A DNA stretch of 64,000 nt from Streptomyces sp. BK340 (GCF_007827595.1 NZ_VISR01000014.1:1-64000); one strand, 5' to 3'. Counted from the stretch's first letter, positions 43,619 to 52,635 are shown. Numbers and translations: made by a program. The notes: generated from the sequence alone by a model not told the origin.

Positions 43619-44617
43619 ATGTTGGAGACCTCGGCACGACTGCTGCGCCTGCTCTCGCTGCTCCAGGCCCACCGCGAATGGTCCGGCGCCGAACTCGCCG
43701 GGCGGCTCGGTGTCACCCCGCGCACGGTCCGCCGGGACGTGGACCGGCTGCGCGAACTGGGCTACCCGGTCAACGCGAGCCCCGGCACCGGCGGCGGCTA
43801 CCAGCTCGGTGCGGGCGCCGAACTGCCCCCGCTGCTGCTGGACGACGACGAGGCCGTCGCCGTCGCCGTCGGACTGCGCACCGCGGCGGGACAGGGCATC
43901 GAGGGCATCGGCGAGACCTCCGTACGCGCCCTGGCCAAACTGGAACAGGTGCTGCCGGACCGGCTGCGCCGCCGCGTGGGCGCCCTCAACGCCTTCACCG
44001 TGCCGATGCTGCGCGGCGGTCCGCCGTCGGCCCCCGTCGATCCGGCCGTGCTCACCGAACTCGCCCACCTGTGCCGGGATGCCGAGCGGCTGCGCTTCGA
44101 GTACCTGAGCCACGAGGGCAGCGCCAGCCGCCGTACCGTCGAGCCGCACCGGCTGGTGTGCACCGAGCGGCGCTGGTACCTGGTCGCCTGGGACGTCGAA
44201 CGGGAGGACTGGCGGACCTTCCGCGTCGACCGCATCACGCCGAAGCCGCCGCACGGCCCGCGCTTCGACCCGCGCGAGCCGCCCGCCGAGGATCTCGCCG
44301 CCTATGTGTCGAAGGGCGTCTCCACGAGTGCGTACGCCACGCACTCCACCGTCCGGCTGCTGGTGCCGCTGCGGGTGGCGGCCGAGCGGATCTCGCCGTC
44401 CGCGGGGATGCTGGAGGCCGACGGAGAGGACACGTGCATCCTGCGCAGTGGTGCCCCGAACCTGGAGGTGATGGTCATTCACATCATGATGACGGGCTTC
44501 CCCTTCGAGGTGCTGGAGCCCGTCGAGCTGAACGAGGTGATCAGCAGGGTCCGGGACCGGCTGGACGCCGCACTGGCGCGGGCCGCGGGACCGCGGGGCG
44601 CATCCGGGACCGACTGA
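43619..44617 (+). CDS. WYL-domain helix-turn-helix transcriptional regulator
   Basis: A 332-residue regulator. The N-terminal HTH (SARLLRLLSLLQAHREWSGAELAGRLGVTPRTVRRDVDRLRELGYPV) occupies residues ~5-55. A WYL domain spans ~140-220 with the SHEG...RRTVEPHRLVCTERRWYLVAWD segment, an RNA/nucleotide-sensing fold in several regulators. ATG 43619 starts directly at the HTH. The C-terminal region beyond ~225 is the usual WCX-like tail. The gene stands alone between a terminator and a 388-base gap, so the target may be itself or unlinked. Confidence 0.9.
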   Translation: MLETSARLLRLLSLLQAHREWSGAELAGRLGVTPRTVRRDVDRLRELGYPVNASPGTGGGYQLGAGAELPPLLLDDDEAVAVAVGLRTAAGQGIEGIGETSVRALAKLEQVLPDRLRRRVGALNAFTVPMLRGGPPSAPVDPAVLTELAHLCRDAERLRFEYLSHEGSASRRTVEPHRLVCTERRWYLVAWDVEREDWRTFRVDRITPKPPHGPRFDPREPPAEDLAAYVSKGVSTSAYATHSTVRLLVPLRVAAERISPSAGMLEADGEDTCILRSGAPNLEVMVIHIMMTGFPFEVLEPVELNEVISRVRDRLDAALARAAGPRGASGTD

Positions 44618-45005
44618 CGCGTACGTCGGGTTGTGTGCCGAATCCGTGAATTTCCTATGCGGTGTCAGCTCGCCGGGCATGGCACCGGATTCCGCGGGGA
44701 ATCGCACCCGGACCCCGCTCCGATCCGCATCGAGGCTTATTCCGGCGGGTAATTCGAGGGGCTGCTCCGACACGCGGGAATTCTGTTCGATTGCCCCGGC
44801 GAGCGGTACGGAAACCCCCGTACGTGTGATGCCCGTTGCGGCAGCAGCTGATGTCACGGCGACGGAAACGCGTGTCGGGAACCTGTGACAGAAGTGTGAC
44901 CGGGGAGGGACAGGGGAGGGACCGGAGAGGGATCTCGCGGGGCCCCGGGACGCGGTCCGCCGGTTCCGGCTTCCGTCGTCGTCCGATGCGGCCTAGCGTG
45001 GCCGC
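44618..45005. other. intergenic region before the I78 inhibitor gene
   Basis: 388 bases with no supported gene. Parts are AT-richer than the surroundings (GTGAATTTCC, GGGAATTCTG). The only gene-like element is a -10 (TAGCGT, 44994-44999) for the next ORF. A rightward open frame from 44631 to 44888 lacks a ribosome site, family match or normal third-position bias, so it was not annotated. Confidence 0.45.
44994..44999 (+). promoter_or_regulatory. -10 element of leaderless I78 gene
   Basis: TAGCGT (TAnnnT) ends 6 bases before ATG 45006, so the mRNA probably begins at the start codon. Confidence 0.5.
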
Positions 45006-45221
45006 ATGGCACCGATTCCCACTCCGCCAGCGGAGCCCCAGGACAGTCCGGACGGGTACGTCGGCCTCGACGCCGCGCGCGCCGAGCGGCTCGCTCGGGA
45101 GCGCGGGTGGCCGACGGTACGGTCGCTGCCGCCGGGCACGATCATCACCATGGAGTACCGGGTGGGCCGGCTCAACTTCGAGGTGCGGGACGGCCGGGTG
45201 GCCCGCGCCTGGAAGGGCTGA
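45006..45221 (+). CDS. I78-family peptidase inhibitor, small
   Basis: A 71-residue protein. It has the I78 inhibitor hallmarks: DAARAERLARERGWPTVRSLPPGTIITMEYRVGRLNFEVRDGRV, i.e. a helix, a loop ending in R-x-L-P-P-G and a beta hairpin. No signal peptide is visible, so it would be intracellular unless exported unconventionally. ATG 45006 lies just after a -10 with no ribosome site, indicating a leaderless mRNA. Its protease target may be one of the secreted or cytosolic proteases of the organism; this is not shown by the sequence. Confidence 0.8.
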   Translation: MAPIPTPPAEPQDSPDGYVGLDAARAERLARERGWPTVRSLPPGTIITMEYRVGRLNFEVRDGRVARAWKG

Positions 45222-45243
45222 CCCCGCTCCCGCAGGCCAAGGC

Positions 45244-45286
45244 GACGAAGGCCCCGCTCCCTCTTCCCGGGAGCGGGGCCTTCGTC
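45244..45286. terminator. bidirectional terminator between I78 and PAP2 genes
   Basis: Perfect 18-bp stem (45244-45261 with 45269-45286, loop of 7), between convergent genes. One of the longest stems in the window. Confidence 0.88.
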
Positions 45287-45334
45287 ATGGCGGGGGTCGG
45301 CTGTGCGTACCGGACCCGCCGCCGTGGTCGAGCG

Positions 45335-46369
45335 TCAGTTGCCCGTCAGGGGGCGGGCCGGCTGGGGGGTGCCGCGCGGGAGGCGGTCGGCGTGCGGCGG
45401 TCGGCGGCTGCCCGCCGGTGTGACCGGGGTGCGCTCCGAACGGGCCGTGTGCGGGCCCGGGGCCAGATGGATCGGGGCCCGGGAGCCGCGCACCGGCGAC
45501 ACCGGCTCGCGCGCCGGGGCGACGCCCTGCTCGGCGGGCAGCGGGCGCGGCTTGAGCAGCACCGGCGCGGGCGCGACCGGGACGGCCGGTGCGGGCACCG
45601 TGGCGCCGCGGCGGGCGCGCCAGCGGTCGCGCAGGTCGAAGAGCGCGGTCTCGGCCTTGGCGATCAGCGGCTCGAACCAGGGCAGGGCGAGCAGGATCAG
45701 GAGGCCGGCGGCCCAGCCCAGCAGCACGTCGCTCAGCCAGTGCGTACCGAGGTAGACGGTGGTGAGGCCGACGCCGAGCGAGGTGACCGCGGAGAGCGCG
45801 GACAGCCAGCGGCGCGCTCTCGGGGTGGAGGCCAGATAGGCCAGGATTCCCCACGTCACCACCGCGTTGGCGGTGTGGCCGCTGGGAAATATATCGCCGC
45901 CCAGGCCCATCTCGTTCGAGCCGATCACGGTCGCGTAGTGCGGACCGAGCCGCCCCATGCCGAGCTTGGCGGCGCCGACCGTGATGTTGAGCAGCAGCAG
46001 CGAGGTGGCCAGGGTCAGCAGCGGGCGGAGCGTGTGCTGCCGCCAGGAGCGCCAGCCGAGCCAGGCCGCGACCATCACGGCGGTGGGGCCGCGCTGGCCG
46101 AGCACCACGTAGTAGTCGAGGAAGGCGTGGATCTGCGGCCACTGCTGGTAGGGCCGGAAGAACATGACCTGCCAGTCGAGCCGGACCAGCCAGGAGGTGA
46201 TCACCACGGCCCAGACGATCGCCAGGTAAAAGGCGAGGGTCGCCGTGAACAGCACGACCCGGTGCCGGCTCATCCTCGGCACGTCGATGTGAGCCGGTCG
46301 TTCCGGCTCACGGTCCAGCCTGGCGAACACCCGGTCCAGACTCCGGGTGAGGTTTCGTTCGGTACGCAC
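45335..46369 (-). CDS. PAP2-family phosphatase, multi-pass membrane
   Basis: A ~344-residue membrane protein of the lipid/undecaprenyl phosphatase superfamily. Motifs of the phosphatase active site: KLGMGRLGP, PSGHTANAV with the catalytic His, and TTVYLGTHWLSDVLLGW with the second His/Asp. Five to six membrane segments precede a Pro/Ala/Arg-rich cytoplasmic tail of ~100 residues. GTG 46369 (V-R-T-E-R-N) is the preferred start; the frame stays open upstream to 46558 but without coding-like sequence. The substrate (undecaprenyl pyrophosphate, phosphatidic acid or other) is undetermined. Confidence 0.82.
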   Translation of the reverse strand: MRTERNLTRSLDRVFARLDREPERPAHIDVPRMSRHRVVLFTATLAFYLAIVWAVVITSWLVRLDWQVMFFRPYQQWPQIHAFLDYYVVLGQRGPTAVMVAAWLGWRSWRQHTLRPLLTLATSLLLLNITVGAAKLGMGRLGPHYATVIGSNEMGLGGDIFPSGHTANAVVTWGILAYLASTPRARRWLSALSAVTSLGVGLTTVYLGTHWLSDVLLGWAAGLLILLALPWFEPLIAKAETALFDLRDRWRARRGATVPAPAVPVAPAPVLLKPRPLPAEQGVAPAREPVSPVRGSRAPIHLAPGPHTARSERTPVTPAGSRRPPHADRLPRGTPQPARPLTGN

Positions 46370-46608
46370 CCAATCGACGTTACAGCGAGTGAGCTCTGTT
46401 CCCGGGCGAAACAGCGGCTTTGTGATGACGATGTGATGTGGGAAACCTCTCAGGAGCGGTCCGAATTCCTGGGATTCCGCAATCCTGTGAGCCTGCTTCC
46501 TGCAATTCCTTTGATCATGCCGGGGGGCCGGTTTTATGGCGCTTATGAATTCGTTCACCGCATCATGGGGTGGAATTCAGAGGGTGCTCATCGACCCGCC
46601 GAAGTCGA

Positions 46609-47814
46609 TCATGGGGGACCGGAGCCGTTCAGCCAGAAGGCGCCGTAGACCGCCGTCACCACCGCCACACCCACCGTGACCAGCGCCGATCTGGACGTGC
46701 GCAGCCGGGCCAGGGCGCGGGCGAGCGGGAACAGCACCGGGAAGGCCGGCATCAGCAGCCGCGGCTTCGACCCGAAGTAACTCGACGCGCACAGGGCGAG
46801 GGCCAGGACGACACCCGTGTACACCAGCAGTGCGACGGGCTGGCCCTGGCGCACGCCGGTCACATAGAGCCAGATCAGCAGAGCCACTCCGACGATCAGG
46901 CCCGCGCCGGCGAGAGCCGACGGAAATGACGTGAACTTGTCGACTACGAAGCGTGCGAAGGCGTACCCGCCGTCGAACCCGTTGCGCCACCCGGCCTGCA
47001 CATCGAGATATCCGAGCGGACCCCTGCCGGTGTGATGACCGACCCATAGGACATAGCCGGCGGCGCCCAGGGGCGCGAGAAGCATGCCGAGGGCGCGTCG
47101 CCAGACGGATGCGCTGGTAGTGAAAGAAGGGGCGCGTGTTGTGTCGCGTGCGCCCTGCGATCCCGGTGTGCTTCGGTCTCGCACGAACGAGATCACGCCC
47201 GCCACCCACACCGCCGCGACCACCGCGAGTCCCACCGGCCGGGTCAGCCCGGCCAGCGCCGCCAGCGCGCCCGCGCTCACCCACCGGCCGGTCAGCACCG
47301 CGTACAGCGACCACGCGGCCAGTGCCGTGAACAAGGACTCGCTGTACGCCATCGACTGCACGATCCCGACCGGCAGCACCGCCCACAGCAGAACCGCGCA
47401 GAGCCCCGTCCTCGGCCCGTACACCCACTCCGCGACCGCGAAGATCCCCCAGGCCGCCGCCAGCGAGGCGAGCAGGCCGACGACGAAACCGGCGTCCGCG
47501 TACGACAGTGGCGTGAGCGCGTGCAGCAGCCGCTCCAGCCAGGGCAGCAGCGGGAAGAACGCCAGGTTGGAGTGGATGTCGCCGTTCGGCAGCCGCACCT
47601 GGTAGCCGTAGCCCAGCTCGGCGACCCGGGTGTACCAGAGGGAGTCCCAGCGCGCGGTCAGCAGCTTGTACGCGCTCTTGCCGCGCGCGCCGCTCCACAC
47701 GGCCAGCGCGACCAGCCCCAGCGCGCGGACGGCCGCGTACCCGAGGAGGGCCGGCGCCGCCCGGCGCAGAGCGGGGGTGCGGGGTGGTGCCACGCGCGTG
47801 TCAAGATCGGTCAC
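46609..47814 (-). CDS. PIG-V-like mannosyltransferase family membrane protein
   Basis: A 401-residue polytopic membrane protein resembling PIG-V/GT76 mannosyltransferases. RWDSLWYTRVAELGYGY shows the W-D-x-x-W/Y luminal motif and HSNLAFFPLLPWLER a second conserved loop; ten or so membrane segments follow. In actinobacteria such proteins attach mannose to lipid-linked or protein acceptors from polyprenol-phosphate-mannose. GTG 47814 (V-T-D-L-D) is chosen as the start over upstream ATG 47895, because the family begins after it. The 240-base gap up to the PAP2 gene holds no supported gene. Confidence 0.82.
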   Translation of the reverse strand: MTDLDTRVAPPRTPALRRAAPALLGYAAVRALGLVALAVWSGARGKSAYKLLTARWDSLWYTRVAELGYGYQVRLPNGDIHSNLAFFPLLPWLERLLHALTPLSYADAGFVVGLLASLAAAWGIFAVAEWVYGPRTGLCAVLLWAVLPVGIVQSMAYSESLFTALAAWSLYAVLTGRWVSAGALAALAGLTRPVGLAVVAAVWVAGVISFVRDRSTPGSQGARDTTRAPSFTTSASVWRRALGMLLAPLGAAGYVLWVGHHTGRGPLGYLDVQAGWRNGFDGGYAFARFVVDKFTSFPSALAGAGLIVGVALLIWLYVTGVRQGQPVALLVYTGVVLALALCASSYFGSKPRLLMPAFPVLFPLARALARLRTSRSALVTVGVAVVTAVYGAFWLNGSGPP

Positions 47815-48075
47815 GAGCTCGATTATCGACCGGACGGGGAACCGGACGGCCCGCCGGGGCGTGGTCAAGAGCGGGCGCAGTGGCGTACGCCACACGGGTT
47901 CGGTCCTGCGTGTGAGAGGTCCGCCACGTGGCCCCGCGGTGAACTCGCGTACGCTGACGAGTCACTCGCGTGGGTTTGCGCGGGCCGGAGACGCCGCTCC
48001 TCTCCGGCCGTTACGACGGGGAGTCCCCACCCCGCCGATCCGCCGCTCGCGAGGGATCATCTGGGAGGTACGTAC

Positions 48076-49725
48076 ATGTCCGGGACGACCACGGCTGCCG
48101 TACGGCTGCGCCGTCGGGCGACCGGGGCCGGTGCAAACCGCTGGGTCGTCCTCGTCGTCCTCTGCGTCAGCCTGCTGCTCGTCGCCCTCGACGCGACCGT
48201 GCTGCACGTGGCGGTCCCCGCCGTCACCGAGGACCTCAGGCCCGGCGCGATAGAGCTGCTCTGGATCGTCGACGTCTACCCGCTGGTCTGCGCCTCCCTG
48301 TTGATCCTGTTCGGCACCCTGGGCGACCGGGTCGGCCGCAGGCGCATCCTCCTCCTCGGCTACGCCCTCTTCGGCGTCGCCTCCGCCGTGGCCGCTCTGG
48401 CGCAGACCGCCGAGATGCTGATCCTCGCCCGGGCGCTGCTCGGCGTCGGCGGCGCGATGATCATGCCCGCGACCCTGTCGATCCTCCGCCAGGTTTTCCC
48501 GGACCGGCGCGAGCGCGCGCTGGCCATCGGCATCTGGAGCGCGGTCGCGGCCGTCGGCGCGGCGGTCGGTCCGCTGCTCGGCGGCTTCCTGCTGGAGCAC
48601 TTCTGGTGGGGTGCGGTCTTCCTCGTCAACATCCCGCTGATGCTCGTCAGCCTGCCGGTCGGCCGGCTGCTGCTGCCCGAGTCGCGCGGCGACCGGGGCG
48701 GCCCGTGGGACGTGGTCGGCGCACTGATGGCGGCGGTCGGTCTGTTCGGGGTCGTGCTGGGCGTGAAGCAGCTCGGCGGCGGTCAGTCGCCGGCGAGCCC
48801 GTTCACGCTGGTGCCGCTGGTGGTGGGCGCGGCGCTCCTCTTCTTCTTCGTACGGCGGCAGGGCCGGCGCTCGCACCCGCTGGTGGACCTGCGGATGTTC
48901 CGGCGGCCGGCGTTCAGCACCTCGGTCGGCTGCATCGTGCTGGCGATGCTCGCGCTGGTCGGCCTGGAGCTGATCGCCGCCCAGTACCTCCAGCTGGTGC
49001 TCGGTCTGTCGCCGCTGGAGACGGGCCTGAGGCTGCTGCCCCTGACCGTCGCGGCCATGGCGGCGGGCCTCGCGGGTGCGCGGATGCTGCGCCGCTTCGG
49101 ACCGCGCCGGATGGTGTGCTTCGGCTTCTGTCTCACCGCCGCGGCCGTCCTGACGCTGACCGCGATGGGCGCGACCGACAACGCGGGCCTGCTGCTGTTC
49201 GGCTTCGTCCTGCTCGGCTTCGGCCTGGAGACGACCCTCTTCGGGGCGTACGAGTCGATGCTGAGCGAGGCCCCGGCCGACCAGGCCGGCGGGGCCGCGG
49301 CGATCGGCGAGACGTCGTACCAGCTCGGCGCCGGGATCGGGATCGCGCTGCTCGGCAGCGTGATGAACGCGGCCTACGCACCCGGTCTCGCGTCGGTGCC
49401 GGGCGTGCCCCCGCACGCGTCGGACGCGGCGGGCCACTCGCTGGGCGAGGCCTACGACGTCGCCGGGCGGCTCGGCGGGCCCGTGGGGGCCGCGCTGCGC
49501 CGGGCGGCGCGGGACTCCTTCGTGCACGGACTGCATGTGACCCTGCTGGTGAGCGCGGGCCTGTTGCTGCTGGGTGCGGTGATGGCGCTGCGGCTGCCCC
49601 GGATCATGCAGTGCGGGGAGGAGCCCGGGGAGGAGTCCGCCGGGGTGGAGCTGCCGGCCCCGCGGGGGGCCGAGAAGCCGAGGGTCGCCGTGGCGGCTCT
49701 GGACGTGCGGGACGCCGCGCCGTAA
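48076..49725 (+). CDS. MFS drug exporter, DHA2 (14-TM) family
   Basis: A 549-residue transporter with about 14 membrane segments. It has the DHA2 signature LVALDATVLHVAVPAVTEDL in the first segment, the A-motif GTLGDRVGRRRILLLGYALFG and the C-motif GVGGAMIMPATLSILRQVFP, so proton/drug antiport is the expected mechanism. ATG 48076 follows GGAGGT at 48064-48069. The last ~50 residues are a hydrophilic Glu-rich tail. No adjacent regulator was recognised, but a palindrome follows its stop. Confidence 0.92.
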   Translation: MSGTTTAAVRLRRRATGAGANRWVVLVVLCVSLLLVALDATVLHVAVPAVTEDLRPGAIELLWIVDVYPLVCASLLILFGTLGDRVGRRRILLLGYALFGVASAVAALAQTAEMLILARALLGVGGAMIMPATLSILRQVFPDRRERALAIGIWSAVAAVGAAVGPLLGGFLLEHFWWGAVFLVNIPLMLVSLPVGRLLLPESRGDRGGPWDVVGALMAAVGLFGVVLGVKQLGGGQSPASPFTLVPLVVGAALLFFFVRRQGRRSHPLVDLRMFRRPAFSTSVGCIVLAMLALVGLELIAAQYLQLVLGLSPLETGLRLLPLTVAAMAAGLAGARMLRRFGPRRMVCFGFCLTAAAVLTLTAMGATDNAGLLLFGFVLLGFGLETTLFGAYESMLSEAPADQAGGAAAIGETSYQLGAGIGIALLGSVMNAAYAPGLASVPGVPPHASDAAGHSLGEAYDVAGRLGGPVGAALRRAARDSFVHGLHVTLLVSAGLLLLGAVMALRLPRIMQCGEEPGEESAGVELPAPRGAEKPRVAVAALDVRDAAP

Positions 49726-49742
49726 CGTCGGCCGCACAGCGT

Positions 49743-49759
49743 AACTAGCGTTGCTAGTT
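49743..49759. promoter_or_regulatory. palindrome AACTAGC-GTT-GCTAGTT, candidate TetR-type operator
   Basis: Perfect 7+3+7 inverted repeat between the MFS stop (49725) and the acyl-CoA dehydrogenase start (49793). Its length, A/T-rich edges and position suit a TetR-family or similar dimeric repressor at the dehydrogenase promoter. No regulator gene is adjacent. Confidence 0.55.
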
Positions 49760-49792
49760 TTCACCGTGCCTCAGTGTGCCGGAGGGTGTTCC

Positions 49793-50977
49793 ATGTCCGC
49801 GAAGTTGCCCCCGTTCGACGCCGCCGACCCGCTCGGGATCGACGACCTCCTGGAACCGGAGGACCTGGCCGTACGGGACACGGTCCGCAGCTGGGCGGCC
49901 GACCGCGTGCTGCCCTACGTCGCCGACTGGTACGAGAAGGGCGAGCTGCCCGGCATCAGGGAACTCGCGCGCGAACTCGGCGGGATCGGCGCCCTCGGCA
50001 TGTCGCTCACCGGGTACGGCTGCGCGGGCGCGTCCGCCGTGCAGTACGGCCTCGCCTGTCTCGAACTGGAGGCCGCCGACTCGGGCATTCGGTCACTCGT
50101 CTCCGTGCAGGGCTCGCTCGCCATGTACGCGATCCACCGGTTCGGCAGCGAGGAGCAGAAGCAGGAGTGGCTGCCCCGGATGGCCTCCGGCGAGGTGATC
50201 GGCTGCTTCGGGCTCACCGAGCCCGACCACGGCTCCGACCCCGCCTCCATGCGCACCCACGCCAAGCGCGACGGCGACGACTGGATCCTCAACGGCCGCA
50301 AGATGTGGATCACCAACGGGTCCGTGGCCGGCGTGGCCGTCGTCTGGGCGCAGACCGAGGACGGCATCCGCGGGTTCGTCGTACCGACCGACCGCCCCGG
50401 CTTCTCGGCGCCCGAGATCAAGCACAAGTGGTCCCTGCGGGCCTCGGTCACCAGCGAACTCGTCATGGACGACGTACGGCTGCCCGCCACCGCCGTGCTG
50501 CCCGAGGTCACCGGCCTGCGCGGACCGCTCGGCTGTCTGTCGCACGCCCGCTACGGCATCGTCTGGGGAGCGATGGGCGCGGCGCGCAGCAGCTTCGAGG
50601 CGGCCCTGGAGTACGCGAAGACGCGGGAGCAGTTCGGGCGGCCCATCGGCGGCTTCCAGCTCACCCAGGCCAAGCTCGCCGACATGGCGGTCGAACTGCA
50701 CAAGGGAATCCTGCTCGCCCACCATCTGGGGCGGCGGATGGACGCCGGCCGCCTGCGTCCCGAGCAGATCAGCTTCGGCAAGCTCAACAACGTCCGCGAG
50801 GCCATCGAGATCTGCCGTACGGCGCGGACGATCCTCGGTGCCAACGGGATCTCCCTCGAGTACCCCGTGATGCGGCACGCGACCAACCTCGAGTCGGTGC
50901 TCACCTACGAGGGCACCGTCGAGATGCACCAGCTCGTGCTGGGCAAGGCGCTCACCGGGCTCGACGCCTTCCGCTGA
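49793..50977 (+). CDS. acyl-CoA dehydrogenase, glutaryl-CoA-dehydrogenase-like
   Basis: A 394-residue flavin-dependent dehydrogenase. It contains GCFGLTEPDHGSDPASMRT (FAD/substrate contact), WITNGSVAGVAVVWA, ARYGIVWGAMG and the catalytic Glu in TYEGTVEMHQLVLGKALTG. The Arg of the HKWSLRAS segment and the closing TYEGT motif are typical of glutaryl-CoA dehydrogenases in lysine/tryptophan catabolism, with decarboxylation. ATG 49793 follows GGAGGG. The palindrome just upstream may control it. Confidence 0.9.
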   Translation: MSAKLPPFDAADPLGIDDLLEPEDLAVRDTVRSWAADRVLPYVADWYEKGELPGIRELARELGGIGALGMSLTGYGCAGASAVQYGLACLELEAADSGIRSLVSVQGSLAMYAIHRFGSEEQKQEWLPRMASGEVIGCFGLTEPDHGSDPASMRTHAKRDGDDWILNGRKMWITNGSVAGVAVVWAQTEDGIRGFVVPTDRPGFSAPEIKHKWSLRASVTSELVMDDVRLPATAVLPEVTGLRGPLGCLSHARYGIVWGAMGAARSSFEAALEYAKTREQFGRPIGGFQLTQAKLADMAVELHKGILLAHHLGRRMDAGRLRPEQISFGKLNNVREAIEICRTARTILGANGISLEYPVMRHATNLESVLTYEGTVEMHQLVLGKALTGLDAFR

Positions 50978-50989
50978 CCCCTCGGGGCC

Positions 50990-51018
50990 GAGGCAGGGCC
51001 GGTGAGCGGCCCTGCCTC
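50990..51018. terminator. bidirectional terminator between dehydrogenase and SepF-like gene
   Basis: A 12-bp stem (50990-51001 with 51007-51018, loop GTGAG); the right arm overlaps the last codon of the convergent SepF-like gene. Confidence 0.75.
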
Positions 51019-51454
51019 AGCTCTGGTTGAAGAAGCCGTCCTCGCGGCGCGCCGCAGGCTCACCGCTGATGATCTCCGTGTTCGCGGGGGTCAGCAGGAA
51101 GACCCGGTTGGCCACCCGCTCGATCGTGCCCCGCAGACCGAAGGTCAGCCCGGCCGCGAAGTCCACCACGCGCTTGGCGTCGGCGGGCTCCATCACCGTG
51201 AGGTTCATGATGACCGGGACCCCGTCCCGGAACAGCTCGCCGATCGCGCGGGCGTCCCGGAAGCTGTCCGGGGTGACCGTGCCGATCCGGCGGCCCTTCT
51301 CCTCGGCCGTGTCCGTGGCCACCTTCACCCGCGGGTCCGTGACCCAGGCGTCCCCGGACTCGGCGCCCTCGGAGTAGTCGTCGTCGTAGTAGCGCTCGTC
51401 ATCGTTGTCGTCGACGAGGCCGAGCCACGCACTCGCCTTGCGTACCGATCCCAT
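51017..51454 (-). CDS. sflA: SepF-like protein (cell division / membrane anchor family)
   Basis: A 145-residue SepF-family protein. MGSVRKASAWLGLVDDN resembles the N-terminal membrane-targeting helix, a short acidic linker follows, and the core VKVATDTAEEKGRRIGTVTPDSFRDARAIGELFRDGVPVIMNLTVMEPADAKRVVDFAAGLTFGLRGTIERVANRVFLLTP shows the SepF beta-alpha fold with a G-dimer interface. ATG 51454 has GGAGG upstream. Streptomyces have three SepF-like proteins: SepF proper near ftsZ and two variants (SflA, SflB). The size and lack of a neighbouring ftsZ fit the SflA type; the symbol is inferred from memory of synteny. Confidence 0.85.
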   Translation of the reverse strand: MGSVRKASAWLGLVDDNDDERYYDDDYSEGAESGDAWVTDPRVKVATDTAEEKGRRIGTVTPDSFRDARAIGELFRDGVPVIMNLTVMEPADAKRVVDFAAGLTFGLRGTIERVANRVFLLTPANTEIISGEPAARREDGFFNQS

Positions 51455-51693
51455 GGACGCCTCCTCTCACAGCAGTCCTTCTTGCTTCCGCATCCCTATG
51501 GTCATCCATGATGCGGACGGCGCGCCAAGTGGATAGACGCCGCGCGGGGGGTTTGTGACGGTACTGGTGCAGAGACGATCCGTCGAGAGTCCTTGTGCCC
51601 CAAGGGTCTTGACTCATACGGCTGCTGACTGTGAGTGAAATATGATTGTCGGGCGCGGATGGGTGATGCACGGAGCGTACGGGTGAATGAACG

Positions 51694-52635
51694 TCAGTTC
51701 TTCAGCTCCGGCGGGCTGATCCGGGACTCGGCGATCGACGAGCCCGTCGTCCCCCACTTCTTCAGAATCCTGCCGTACGTGCCGTCGTCGATCAGCCGGT
51801 TCACCGCCGCCCGGAAGGCCGGGGCCAGCCTCGTGCCCTTCTTGAAGGCGAAGCCGACGTCCAGGCGGTGGTACTCGTTGAGGAACTTAAGGCCCTGCTG
51901 GTGGGCCACGGCGTAGCGCAGGCCGTTGATCGTGGACATCACGACGTCGCTGCGGCCCTGCTGCAGGGAGGACCAGATCGCGCCCTCCTCGGAGTACGTC
52001 TGCACCTGGTACGCCTTCTTGCCCGCGTCGGCGCACACGTGCTTGTTCTCCTCCAGCGTGGCCTCGAAGGTCGTACCGGCACTGGTGGCCACATCGAGGC
52101 CGCACAGTTGCCCGAGGTCGGTGATTCTGGACAGTTTGCTGTCCTTGCGGGTGGCGAAGCCCTGGCCGTCGTTGACGTAGGTGACGAAGTCGATGGTCCT
52201 GCGGCGTTCGTCGGTGACGCCGAAGTTGCTCGCCCCGAAGTCGTACTTGCCGCTGTCCAGGGCGGGCAGGATCGCCTCGAAGCTCGCCTGCTCCACCTTG
52301 AGTCCGATGCCGAGCACCTTGGCGACCGCTCTGGTGAAGTCGACGTCCTGGCCGGTCAGGGTCTTGCCGTCGTTCAGGTAGGTGGTGCCGGGCGGGGTGC
52401 CGCCGACGCTGACCGCGACGGTGAGACTCTTGACGCCCGCCGGCAGCAACTTCGCCGCCGCGTCGTCCTTTTTGACGGCGGAGACCACGTCCGTGGTGGG
52501 CACCTCGCCGGACCCGGCCGCCACGTCGGCGGCCGCTGTCCCGCCCGGGCCGCCGGACCCGGAGCCGCAGGCGGTGAGCAGCAGGGCGGCCGACGTGATG
52601 GCGGCGAAGGGCAGGAAAAGGCGACGGGCAGGCAT
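51694..52635 (-). CDS. amino-acid-type ABC transporter solute-binding lipoprotein
   Basis: A 313-residue SBP_bac_3 family lipoprotein. The signal peptide ends in a lipobox LLLTACGS, so the mature protein would be tethered to the membrane by Cys22. Polar-amino-acid binding-protein features include DLGQLCGLDVATSAGTT, FGASNFGVTDERRRTIDFV and YHRLDVGFAFKKGT. ATG 52635 has AGGAGA upstream. It is divergent from its permease and ATPase genes. A 23-residue Cys-ended leader peptide lies 160 bases upstream, suggesting a sulfur-containing substrate such as cystine or a cysteine derivative. Confidence 0.9.
   Translation of the reverse strand: MPARRLFLPFAAITSAALLLTACGSGSGGPGGTAAADVAAGSGEVPTTDVVSAVKKDDAAAKLLPAGVKSLTVAVSVGGTPPGTTYLNDGKTLTGQDVDFTRAVAKVLGIGLKVEQASFEAILPALDSGKYDFGASNFGVTDERRRTIDFVTYVNDGQGFATRKDSKLSRITDLGQLCGLDVATSAGTTFEATLEENKHVCADAGKKAYQVQTYSEEGAIWSSLQQGRSDVVMSTINGLRYAVAHQQGLKFLNEYHRLDVGFAFKKGTRLAPAFRAAVNRLIDDGTYGRILKKWGTTGSSIAESRISPPELKN

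Noticed and set aside
44631..44888. A short rightward ORF in the gap after the WYL regulator
   Set aside because: No ribosome site, no similarity pattern and AT-rich third positions unlike neighbouring genes.
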